From Holophagales bacterium (GTDB taxonomy: Bacteria; Acidobacteriota; Thermoanaerobaculia; Multivoradales; Multivoraceae): a stretch of 50,039 bases of DNA. The translations under genes and the position numbers were made by a program. Shown in pieces: positions 43,673 to 50,039 of this stretch. The notes beneath the pieces were generated by a model, which was not told the DNA's origin, did not search any database, and saw nothing but the letters and a program-made list of their open reading frames with translations. The stretch lies in NCBI GenBank assembly GCA_009837085.1, contig VXUF01000070.1:1-50039 (forward strand), given 5' to 3'. How positions within the stretch are numbered: position 1 is the first letter of the stretch; every line of letters starts with the position of its first letter.

Positions 43673-44716
43673 ATGAAACATCGCACAGCGGCCATCGTGT
43701 CCGCGCTGACGGCGACCTTCCTGCTTCTGAGTTCCGCCGCCGCTGCCCAGTTCGGAAACCTGCCGCCCAACCGGTCGTCACTGCTCGACGACGGCGCGCT
43801 CCACGTCGTCATCTGCGGCAGCGGTTCACCGTTGCCGAGCGCCGAGCGGGCCGGGCCCTGCACGGCGGTGATCGCCGGCGGGCGGATGTTCCTGATCGAC
43901 GTCGGCCCCGGGTCGACCGAGAACCTGCGGCTCTGGGGACTGCCGATGGGAAGTCTCGCCGGCGTTCTGCTGACCCACTTCCACTCCGATCACATCGGAG
44001 AACTCGGCGAGGTCGTCTTCGCGAGCTGGACCGGCGGCAGGGCCGTGCCCCTCGACGTCTACGGTCCGGTGGGCGTCGAGCAGGTCGTCGCCGGCTTCCA
44101 GGCCGCCTATGAGCTCGACGTCTCCTACCGGGTCGCCCACCACGGCGCCGACCTGCTCGCGCCGGACGGCGGCAAGGCGAACGGGCACGCGATCGAACTC
44201 ACCGAGGACGCGCCCTCGCGCGTCTTCTACGACGAAGACGGTCTCCGGATCACGGCGTTCCTGGTCGAGCATGAACCGATCTCGCCGGCGCTCGGGTACC
44301 GCATCGACTACGGCGGCAGATCGGTCGTGGTCAGCGGCGACACGATCCGTTCGGCGAACGTGGAGGCGGCGAGCCAGGGCGTCGACGTCCTGGTCCACGA
44401 GGTCCTGTCCGGCGCTCTGATCGGCGGGGCGGCGCAGGCGCTCGAGAGCGCCGGCAACGAACGGACCGCGAAGCTGCTCCGGGACACGCTCGACTACCAC
44501 ACGTTCCCCGCCGACGTGCATGCCCTCGCCGCCGACGCAAGGGTCAAACTCCTGGTGATGAACCACCTCGTGCCGCCCCTGCCCGCGGCGCAGGCGGAAG
44601 GCGTGTTCATGCGCGGCCGGGCCGAGGACGCGCCGAACGATGCGGTCGTCGCCGCCGACGGCATGCACATCGCGCTGCCCGTCAACAGCGACGAGCGGAC
44701 GATCGAGAACTTCTAG
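43673..44716 (+). CDS. Exported metallo-beta-lactamase-fold hydrolase
   Basis: MBL-fold hydrolase of 347 residues. A signal peptide (KHRTAAIVSALTATFLLLSS, cleavage near AAAQ) targets the periplasm. The metal-binding motif THFHSDHIGEL is complete, followed by GYRIDYGGRSVVVSGDT (Asp ligand) and MNHLVPP near the C terminus. The early CGSGSPLPSAERAGPCTAV recalls RNase Z and arylsulfatase-like members, but export rules out a tRNA-processing role. A phosphodiester, sulfate ester or lactone substrate is possible. A ribosome site (AGGAG, 43658-43662) lies upstream. The next gene starts 9 bases after the stop. Confidence 0.88.
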   Translation: MKHRTAAIVSALTATFLLLSSAAAAQFGNLPPNRSSLLDDGALHVVICGSGSPLPSAERAGPCTAVIAGGRMFLIDVGPGSTENLRLWGLPMGSLAGVLLTHFHSDHIGELGEVVFASWTGGRAVPLDVYGPVGVEQVVAGFQAAYELDVSYRVAHHGADLLAPDGGKANGHAIELTEDAPSRVFYDEDGLRITAFLVEHEPISPALGYRIDYGGRSVVVSGDTIRSANVEAASQGVDVLVHEVLSGALIGGAAQALESAGNERTAKLLRDTLDYHTFPADVHALAADARVKLLVMNHLVPPLPAAQAEGVFMRGRAEDAPNDAVVAADGMHIALPVNSDERTIENF

Positions 44717-44725
44717 GCAGCTACC

Positions 44726-45514
44726 GTGCCCTCGAACTACGCAGCCGAACTCGACTTCGCCGTCGAGACCGCCTGGATCGCCGGCCAGTTGACGCTCGAG
44801 TTCTTCCGGCTCGGCGTCGATCCGGAACTCAAGAGTGACATGACGCCGGTCACCGAAGCGGACCGGGGCGCCGAGGAACTGATCCGTTCACGGATCGCCG
44901 AGGCCTTTCCCGGCGACCTCGTCGTCGGCGAGGAGTTCGGGGCAGGTGGCGGCGAGTCTGCCTCGGAAGCCGCTTCGAAACGCCACTGGTACGTGGATCC
45001 GATCGACGGCACCCGTTCCTTCGTCCGTGGCGTACCGCTCTACGGGATCCTGATCGGCCTGGAGGTCGATGGAAAGGTCGAGGTCGGCGTCGCCCACTTC
45101 CCGGGCATCGGCGAAACAGTGGCGGCCGCCTCCGGCCATGGCTGCACGCTGAACGGCGAGCCGGCACAGGTCTGCGAAACGCCCAGCCTCGCCGACGGCT
45201 ACGTCTCCTTCGGCGACCCGGGGCTCTTCGTCGACGCCCGCCACCGAACGGCCTGGCAGCGGATGATGGGGGGCACGGCCTACCGCGTCGGCTGGTCCGA
45301 CGCCTACGGCCACGCCCTGGTCGCTACGGGCCGGCTGGAACTGATGGTCGACCCGAAGATGAGCGCCTGGGACTGCGGACCCTTCCCCGTCATCCTCCGC
45401 GAGGCCGGCGGCTACTTCGGCGACTGGGACGGCAACGAGACGATCCACGGCAACCGTGCGTTCAGCACCACCCGCCGCCTGCTGCCCGAGGTCCTGGAAC
45501 TGCTCGCCGACTGA
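44726..45514 (+). CDS. Inositol-monophosphatase-family phosphatase (histidinol-phosphatase, HisN-like)
   Basis: Mg2+-dependent phosphatase, 262 residues with a GTG start. Metal-binding motifs are TPVTEADRGAEELIR, the Glu of VVGEEFG, WYVDPIDGTRSFVRGVPLYG and, at the C terminus, SAWDCGPFPVILREAGG. The residues FVRGVP after the DGT motif resemble HisN histidinol phosphatases more than inositol phosphatases. It may therefore serve histidine biosynthesis, although no other his genes are in view. It ends against the palindromic element. Confidence 0.85.
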   Translation: MPSNYAAELDFAVETAWIAGQLTLEFFRLGVDPELKSDMTPVTEADRGAEELIRSRIAEAFPGDLVVGEEFGAGGGESASEAASKRHWYVDPIDGTRSFVRGVPLYGILIGLEVDGKVEVGVAHFPGIGETVAAASGHGCTLNGEPAQVCETPSLADGYVSFGDPGLFVDARHRTAWQRMMGGTAYRVGWSDAYGHALVATGRLELMVDPKMSAWDCGPFPVILREAGGYFGDWDGNETIHGNRAFSTTRRLLPEVLELLAD

Positions 45515-45614
45515 GACTGGGTGCGCCGTGTGCCATCCGTGCGCCCGCTGACGGGCGCACGGACTGGTTCGCGTGTGGCGCGGAACGCGCCACTCGGGTT
45601 CCCGCCGGCATCCG
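45515..45614 (+). repeat. Dispersed palindromic element, copy 2
   Basis: Full-length copy of the element also found at 820-923. It has the same 12-bp perfect stem (45536-45547 / 45552-45563, arm TCCGTGCGCCCG) with a different 4-base loop, and a second stem GTGGCGCG / CGCGCCAC (45575-45582 / 45586-45593). The flanks GACTGGGTGCGCC and GCCGGCATCCG match copy 1 on the other strand and the ends of copy 3. It begins at the first base after the phosphatase stop and lies in a convergent gap. The terminal stem is less perfect than in copy 1. Confidence 0.8.
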
Positions 45615-45628
45615 CGGACGACGGTGCT

Positions 45629-45880
45629 TCAGTCGCTCCGCGGTTCCTCGCCTTCCGCCAACGGACCAGCGACACAGCTCAGCAGTTCCTTCACCTCGTC
45701 CAGCCGGTTGTCCGGCACGCAGAGCTTCACCGGCACCGGTGACTTCCCCATCATCCCCATGCCGAACATGCCGACCCCGGCGCTCTGCACCAGGAACGGA
45801 ATGTCGTACTGGTCCAGGGCGTGGCCGATCGTCTCGGCCTCGAGCCGGGAATCGAAGGTCGCGAGTTCGACGAACTTCAT
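45629..45880 (-). CDS. DUF2007 small protein (putative signal transducing protein)
   Basis: An 83-residue protein of the DUF2007 family, with the start [23 protein letters not shown] and the [19 protein letters not shown] end that define it. These are small ferredoxin-like folds of unknown role, sometimes fused to signalling domains. The middle contains a Gly/Met-rich loop ([11 protein letters not shown]). Its ATG overlaps the stop of the MaoC gene (ATGA), so the two are co-translated. Confidence 0.88.
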   Translation of the reverse strand: MKFVELATFDSRLEAETIGHALDQYDIPFLVQSAGVGMFGMGMMGKSPVPVKLCVPDNRLDEVKELLSCVAGPLAEGEEPRSD

Positions 45881-46341
45881 GAGTCGTCTTCCTCCGCCAG
45901 CTTCAGCATCAGCCCCAGCCGCGTACAGCGGGCGACGAGTTCGTCACGCTGGTTGTAGGCGCGGTGCTCGAAGGTGACGATCCCGGCGTTGGGCCGTGAG
46001 CGGCTCTCCCGCTTGTCCTTCACCTCGGTCTCGAGCCGCAGGGTGTCGCCGTGGAACACGGGCCGCGGGAACACGACGTCGTTCCAGCCCAGGTTCGCGA
46101 TCGTCGTGCCGAGGGTCGTGTCGCCGACCGAGATGCCGACCATCAGGCTCAGGGTGAAGCAACTGTTGACGATCCGCTCGCCGAACTCGCTCTTCTTCAT
46201 CGCCTCGGCGTCGAGGTGGAGCGCCGCCGGGTTGTGGGTCATCGCGGTGAAGAAGACGTTGTCCGCCTCGGTCACCGTGCGGCGGAGCGCATGGTCGAAG
46301 AGTTGGCCGACTTCGAACTGCTCGTAGTAGAGGCCCGCCAT
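45877..46341 (-). CDS. MaoC-family dehydratase
   Basis: Hot-dog-fold enoyl-CoA hydratase or dehydratase of 154 residues. The catalytic region is present in changed form: [24 protein letters not shown], where the usual Asp-x-x-x-x-His pair reads with Asn in the first position and His before LD, as in mesaconyl-CoA hydratase-type members. Then follow [12 protein letters not shown] and [15 protein letters not shown]. It is unlike the HadAB pair at 35.7-36.6 kb. It lies between murA and the DUF2007 gene on the same strand. The substrate is a CoA thioester of unknown acid. Confidence 0.85.
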   Translation of the reverse strand: MAGLYYEQFEVGQLFDHALRRTVTEADNVFFTAMTHNPAALHLDAEAMKKSEFGERIVNSCFTLSLMVGISVGDTTLGTTIANLGWNDVVFPRPVFHGDTLRLETEVKDKRESRSRPNAGIVTFEHRAYNQRDELVARCTRLGLMLKLAEEDDS

Positions 46342-46350
46342 GCGGCAACC

Positions 46351-47688
46351 CTAGCCGAGTGAATCGGCCACGCGCTCGATAGTGGCGCCCAGCGACCGCA
46401 GCCGCTCGTCGATCCGCTCGTAGCCGCGATCGATCTGCTGCACGTTGTCGATCACACTGCGGCCCTCAGCGCACAGCGCGGCGATCAGCATCGCCATTCC
46501 GGCGCGGATGTCCGGGCTCACCATGTCCCGACCATAGAGCTTCGACGGTCCGCTGACGACGACGCGATGCGGGTCGCAGAGCACGATCTGCGCGCCCATC
46601 GCCACCAGCCGGTCGACGAAGAACATGCGGGACTCGAAGAGCTTCTCGTGGATCAGCACCGAGCCCCGGCTCTGGGTCGCGCCCACGACCGCGATCGAGG
46701 TGAGATCGGCGGGGAAACCGGGCCACGGCGCGTCCTCGACCTTTGGGATCGCGCCCTGAAGGTCCGTGCGCACCTGGAGTTCCTGACCGCCCGGCACGAA
46801 CAGGTCGCGACCATCCCCGGACACCCGGAAGTCGATGCCCAGGCGGCCGAAGGCGAGCCGCGTCGCCCTATGCTCCTCCGGCCGCGCGTTGGGAATCCGT
46901 AGTTCGCCGCCAGTCACCGCGGCCAGCGTGATGAGCGACCCCACCTCGATGTAGTCGGGACCGATCTCGAACTCGGCCCCGCCCAGGCGCTCTACGCCCT
47001 GAACGACGAGCAGGTTCGTTCCGACACCTTCGATCGGCACGCCCATGGCCTTCAGCAGGCGGCAGAGGTCCTGCACGTGGGGCTCGCTCGCCGCGTTCAG
47101 GATCCTCGTCTCGCCCTGCGCCAGGGAAGCCGCCATCACCGCGTTCTCGGTCGCCGTGACCGAGGCTTCGTCCAGGAAGATCTCGGCCCCGCGCAGGCGC
47201 TCTCCCGAACCCTCGATCCGACACTGAAGCCCGCCGCGGGGACAGAGTTCGATGCCGGCGCCCAGGCCCTCGAGGGCCAGCAGGTGCGTGTCGAGCCGCC
47301 GCCGGCCGATGACGTCGCCGCCCGGAGCCGGCATGTTCACGCGTCCGCGTCGCGCCAGCAGCGGCCCCGCCAGCAGAATCGAGGCGCGGATCGCCCGGCA
47401 GAGATCGGGGTCCGGATCGTCGTCGCCGAGACCAGCGGCGCGGACGCGCACCGTGTCGCTACCGACGAACGCCACTTCGGCGCCAAGCTGGCGCAACAAG
47501 TCGATCTGTGCCTCGACGTCGCGGATCCGGGGCACGTTCCGGAGCGTGACCTCCTCATCCGTGAGGAGGGCGGCCGCAAGCAGCGGCAGCGCCGCGTTCT
47601 TGTTGCCCCGCGCCCGCAGCGTGCCCGAGATCGGTTGACCGCCCTCGATCACGAACTGGGAGCGAGGCATGTGTGCGGCCGTGTCCAT
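46351..47688 (-). CDS. murA: UDP-N-acetylglucosamine 1-carboxyvinyltransferase (MurA) with Asp in the catalytic loop
   Basis: First committed enzyme of peptidoglycan synthesis: it transfers enolpyruvate from phosphoenolpyruvate to UDP-N-acetylglucosamine. It has 445 residues. [20 protein letters not shown] with its catalytic-site Lys/Asn, [14 protein letters not shown], and late [21 protein letters not shown] are standard. In the mobile loop the usual Pro-Gly-Gly-Cys reads PGGDVIG: residue 125, codon 47314-47316, is Asp where E. coli has Cys115. Cys-to-Asp forms are active and resist fosfomycin. ATG 47688 is chosen; ATG 47670 is an alternative. Confidence 0.95.
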   Translation of the reverse strand: MDTAAHMPRSQFVIEGGQPISGTLRARGNKNAALPLLAAALLTDEEVTLRNVPRIRDVEAQIDLLRQLGAEVAFVGSDTVRVRAAGLGDDDPDPDLCRAIRASILLAGPLLARRGRVNMPAPGGDVIGRRRLDTHLLALEGLGAGIELCPRGGLQCRIEGSGERLRGAEIFLDEASVTATENAVMAASLAQGETRILNAASEPHVQDLCRLLKAMGVPIEGVGTNLLVVQGVERLGGAEFEIGPDYIEVGSLITLAAVTGGELRIPNARPEEHRATRLAFGRLGIDFRVSGDGRDLFVPGGQELQVRTDLQGAIPKVEDAPWPGFPADLTSIAVVGATQSRGSVLIHEKLFESRMFFVDRLVAMGAQIVLCDPHRVVVSGPSKLYGRDMVSPDIRAGMAMLIAALCAEGRSVIDNVQQIDRGYERIDERLRSLGATIERVADSLG

Positions 47689-47837
47689 CGCGCGGTTAGT
47701 TGACCACAGGAACGCCGTCGCGAGTGCCCGCTCTTCCGATTCGCCCGCTCCTGAAACTCGCGCGACGCCGCGACGTTGTAGAAGGAGAGCGGCCGATGAG
47801 GCCACCTGCCCCTCCCGCACCGGCAAGGAGACCGAAC
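47689..47837. promoter_or_regulatory. Divergent region between murA and the secreted repeat protein
   Basis: A 149-base gap, the largest in the window, between genes reading away from each other. Two ribosome sites face right: AAGGAG at 47782-47787 before an ATG at 47796, and AAGGAG at 47824-47829 before the ATG at 47838. The two ATGs are in one frame. No clear promoter hexamers can be read by eye. Confidence 0.35.
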
Positions 47838-48452
47838 ATGAAAGACCTTCACCGCCATCGCTGGGCGACCCTGGCGTTCGCCCTCCTGATCGCTCTCGTC
47901 CCCGGAGCGCTCCTGGCTCAGGAACATGCCGATCCAGGTCACGACGAGCGCTGGGAAGAACTCGGTCAGCGTTGGGAGGAATGGGGTGAGCGCTTCGGCC
48001 GCAGCTTCGAGGACGCCGACTGGGAGTCCCACGGCAAGAACTGGGAAGAGTTCGGCAGGCGCTGGGAGGAGTGGGGCGAGCAGTTCGCCGCGTCCTTCGA
48101 GCAGGCCTTCGACGAGGAGGAATGGGACGCCTGGGCGGAACAGTTCGAGGACATGGAGAACCCTGACGGCGAGGTCGACTGGGATCGCTTCGAACAGTTC
48201 TGGGAAGAGTTCGGCGAACGCTTCGGCACCTCGCTGGGGGAAGCCATGGAAGGCGCCGACTGGGAGATGTTCGGTGAAGCGCTTGGCGCGCTCGGCGAGC
48301 AGATGGGCGAACTGGCGGAACTGATCGCAGCCAGCGTCGAAGCAGCCGACTGGAGCGGCTTCGCTGATCTCGTCAGCGAAACGGTCGAGCAGGCGGTCGA
48401 GCACGCCGAAGAAGCGACCGAAGCCGCCGAGGAGGCATCCGAGGAGGGCTGA
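47838..48452 (+). CDS. Secreted acidic Trp/Glu-rich repeat protein, function unknown
   Basis: Not recognised. A protein of 204 residues with a clear Sec signal peptide ([18 protein letters not shown]). The mature part is strongly acidic and built from degenerate seven-residue units of the type WEEWGER or [49 protein letters not shown]. Longer modules begin [24 protein letters not shown] and AADWSGFA. The tail is Ala/Glu-rich. There is no cysteine. The pattern predicts amphipathic helices with an aromatic stripe, perhaps for membrane or polymer contact. ATG 47838 gives a normal signal peptide; an in-frame ATG at 47796 with its own ribosome site would add 14 residues. Confidence 0.8.
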   Translation: MKDLHRHRWATLAFALLIALVPGALLAQEHADPGHDERWEELGQRWEEWGERFGRSFEDADWESHGKNWEEFGRRWEEWGEQFAASFEQAFDEEEWDAWAEQFEDMENPDGEVDWDRFEQFWEEFGERFGTSLGEAMEGADWEMFGEALGALGEQMGELAELIAASVEAADWSGFADLVSETVEQAVEHAEEATEAAEEASEEG

Positions 48453-48494
48453 CGTAGGCTACGCGCTCCCGCTCACGACCCTCGGAGCGCGCAC

Positions 48495-49445
48495 ATGCCA
48501 GTCGATCCTCAGGTACAGGCCTTCCTCGAAGCTCAGGCGCAAGCCGCGATCGAGAACCAGGTCCCGCCCATCACCGAGCAGACCGTCGAGATGGCCCGGG
48601 CCGGCTATCTCGCGGTCGCCGAGATGCTGGGCCAAGGCCCGGACGTGGGCACCGAGGACTCTGCCGTTCCCGGCCCGGCCGGCGACATTCCGGTCCGCAT
48701 CTACCGGCCCCGGGATGCCGGCCACGCCCCGCCGATCCTCGTCTACTACCACGGCGGCGGCTGGGTGATCGGCGACCTCGACACCCACGACTACGCCTGC
48801 CGTGAACTCTGCGCCGGCGCCGGATGCCTGGTCGTCTCGGTGGACTACCGTCTGGCCCCGGAGGCGCAGTTCCCGGCCGCGGTCGACGACTCCTGGGCGG
48901 CTCTGCAATGGGTCGCAGCCAACGCCAGGAGCCTCGGCGGCGACCCGGCCCGGATCGCGGTCGGCGGTGACAGCGCCGGCGGCAACCTCTCCGCGGTAAT
49001 GAGCCTGCTCGCCCGGGACGCCGGCGGTCCCAGCCTCGCCTTCCAGCTCCTCGTCTACCCCGCCGTCGACATGGATTTCAGCCGCCCCTCGATCGACGAC
49101 AACGCGGACGGCTACGTCCTGACGAAGGACCACATGATCTGGTTCCGCGGTCACTATCTCCGCTCCGAGGCCGACCGCGCCGACTTCCGCGCCTCGCCAC
49201 TCCTGGCGTCAGACCACAGCGGCCTGCCGCCGGCGCTCGTCATCACCGCCGAGTTCGACCCGCTCCGCGACGAGGGCAGGGACTACGCGGAAACGCTCCA
49301 GGGCGCCGGCGTCGCGACGACGCTCTCGAACTACGAGGGCCAGGTCCACGTGTTCTTCCAGCTCTCCCCGATCCTCAGCGGCGGCCGCAAGGCGGTCGAC
49401 GAAGCCTGCGCCGCGCTGCGCGAGGCGTTCGGCGAGTCGACCTGA
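48495..49445 (+). CDS. Alpha/beta hydrolase, hormone-sensitive-lipase-type esterase
   Basis: Carboxylesterase or lipase of 316 residues, bacterial HSL family (family IV). The oxyanion motif is HGGGW (residues 86-90). The nucleophile elbow GDSAGGN carries Ser160, and the triad is completed by Asp255 in FDPLRDEG and His285 in GQVHVFF. VDYRLAPEAQFPAAVDD is the standard stretch between them. There is no signal peptide, so it is cytoplasmic. Small acyl esters are the usual substrates. It starts 42 bases after the repeat protein gene on the same strand. Confidence 0.92.
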   Translation: MPVDPQVQAFLEAQAQAAIENQVPPITEQTVEMARAGYLAVAEMLGQGPDVGTEDSAVPGPAGDIPVRIYRPRDAGHAPPILVYYHGGGWVIGDLDTHDYACRELCAGAGCLVVSVDYRLAPEAQFPAAVDDSWAALQWVAANARSLGGDPARIAVGGDSAGGNLSAVMSLLARDAGGPSLAFQLLVYPAVDMDFSRPSIDDNADGYVLTKDHMIWFRGHYLRSEADRADFRASPLLASDHSGLPPALVITAEFDPLRDEGRDYAETLQGAGVATTLSNYEGQVHVFFQLSPILSGGRKAVDEACAALREAFGEST

Positions 49446-49460
49446 GCAGCGGCTGTCCGG

Positions 49461-50039
49461 CTACACCGCCGGCAGCAATCGGCTGACGCGATAGCCGTCC
49501 AGGTCCTTCTCGAAGCCGCACGCGTCAAGGATCGCGGTCCACGGAGACTCGCGGGCCGGGCGGCCGTCGATGCGCAGGAGCCTGAGGGTCCGTCGCCGGC
49601 GGCGGCCGGCGAGGTCACGGAGAGCGGCCCAAACGTCCCCGGGTTCCGGGTCGCCGCCCAGGGCGGCGAAGGTCCAGACGCCCTGGCCGCCGGCTTCGAG
49701 AAACAGACCGGGAGAGCCGGACCGGAGGACGACCCAAGCGCCGGGCACGCGGCGTGGGCCACGCTTTCGAGGATCGATCTCGGTTCCGAGCTGGGGCCAG
49801 GGCAGCACCGCACCCCAGGGATTCGCCGGGTCGACGGCGGGCAGGATCCCGATCGGCCCGCGCTTCGCCGGTCCCCGCCGCTCCCGCCGCAGGCGCTCGA
49901 CCGCGGCCGGCAGGGCGAACTGGCGGCCGGCCAGGCCGTGAACGAAGTAGCCGCGGCGGATGTGACCGGCCTCCTCCATCTCGCGCAGCACAGGATAGAG
50001 CGCCTCGCACCCGCCAGGCACGTGCTCGTTGCGGGCCGT
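49461..50039 (-). CDS. Lhr-like ATP-dependent helicase, C-terminal part (continues beyond window)
   Basis: C-terminal 192 residues of a large DEAD/H-box helicase of the Lhr family; the helicase core lies to the right of the window. Visible segments are NEHVPGGCEALYPVLREMEE and GHIRRGYFVHGLAGRQFALP followed by AVERLRRERR, the typical start of the Lhr C-terminal region. Then come PANPWGAVLPWP and LFLEAGGQGVWTF, and the protein ends FEKDLDGYRVSRLLP. The frame is open to base 50039. Lhr proteins unwind DNA or RNA-DNA hybrids and act in DNA repair. Confidence 0.85.
   Translation of the reverse strand, partial: TARNEHVPGGCEALYPVLREMEEAGHIRRGYFVHGLAGRQFALPAAVERLRRERRGPAKRGPIGILPAVDPANPWGAVLPWPQLGTEIDPRKRGPRRVPGAWVVLRSGSPGLFLEAGGQGVWTFAALGGDPEPGDVWAALRDLAGRRRRRTLRLLRIDGRPARESPWTAILDACGFEKDLDGYRVSRLLPAV

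Overview
The window is about 50 kb of gene-dense, very GC-rich bacterial chromosome (roughly two thirds G+C by eye). It carries 44 protein genes, two of them cut by the window ends. I see no rRNA, tRNA, CRISPR array, insertion sequence or phage gene, and no gene-free stretch longer than about 150 bases. A tripartite RND efflux pump with an outer-membrane lipoprotein, a peptidoglycan amidase and many exported or lipoprotein-type proteins point to a double-membraned (Gram-negative type) bacterium. The mixture of aerobic aromatic degradation (box genes), an Uma2-family protein, a sterol-reductase-like protein and a MamK-like actin does not fix a phylum. An Acidobacteriota or similar high-GC environmental lineage is my guess only.

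Layout. 1-8.3 kb: the end of an enoyl-CoA hydratase gene, then a leftward operon of outer-membrane factor, membrane-fusion protein, RND pump and N-acyl-D-amino-acid deacylase. 8.4-10.4 kb: a rightward pair, an N-acetylmuramoyl-L-alanine amidase followed by an actin-like protein that most resembles magnetosome MamK. 10.4-15.9 kb: a SAM methyltransferase and HAD hydrolase pair, an exported di-heme cytochrome c peroxidase-like protein coupled to an exported unknown, a lipoprotein-type protein-isoaspartate methyltransferase, and a divergent MFS transporter. 15.9-22.4 kb: a leftward, translationally coupled operon of ABC ATPase, two tandem paralogous binding proteins, two permeases and a PLP-dependent threonine-dehydratase-like enzyme. 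22.4-26.8 kb: boxC and boxB (aerobic benzoyl-CoA ring epoxidation and cleavage) followed by an ERG4/ERG24-type sterol reductase. 26.8-30.5 kb: pdxH, an LLM flavin oxidoreductase, a small HTH-like protein and two tandem iron-sulfur proteins. 30.5-36.6 kb: a YIP1-like membrane protein, pheS-pheT, rsmE and a two-subunit MaoC/HadAB-type hydratase. 36.7-42.3 kb: aroC, then deoC with a full-length and a half-length aldehyde dehydrogenase, a DUF1232 protein and an Uma2 protein. 42.3-50 kb: a DUF819 membrane protein, an exported metallo-beta-lactamase-fold hydrolase, a HisN-like phosphatase, DUF2007 and MaoC proteins, murA with Asp at the usual catalytic Cys position, a secreted Trp/Glu-rich repeat protein, an HSL-type esterase, and the C-terminal end of an Lhr-like helicase.

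Operons are tight: many genes overlap by ATGA or GTGA, and this decided most starts. Convergent gene pairs usually abut or overlap. The three convergent gaps wide enough to hold anything (806-937, 36623-36685, 45515-45628) all contain copies of one dispersed palindromic element. The strongest leads are that element, the amidase plus MamK-like actin pair outside any visible magnetosome cluster, the paired iron-sulfur proteins, the Trp/Glu repeat protein, the MurA Cys-to-Asp site, and the box plus sterol-reductase cluster.
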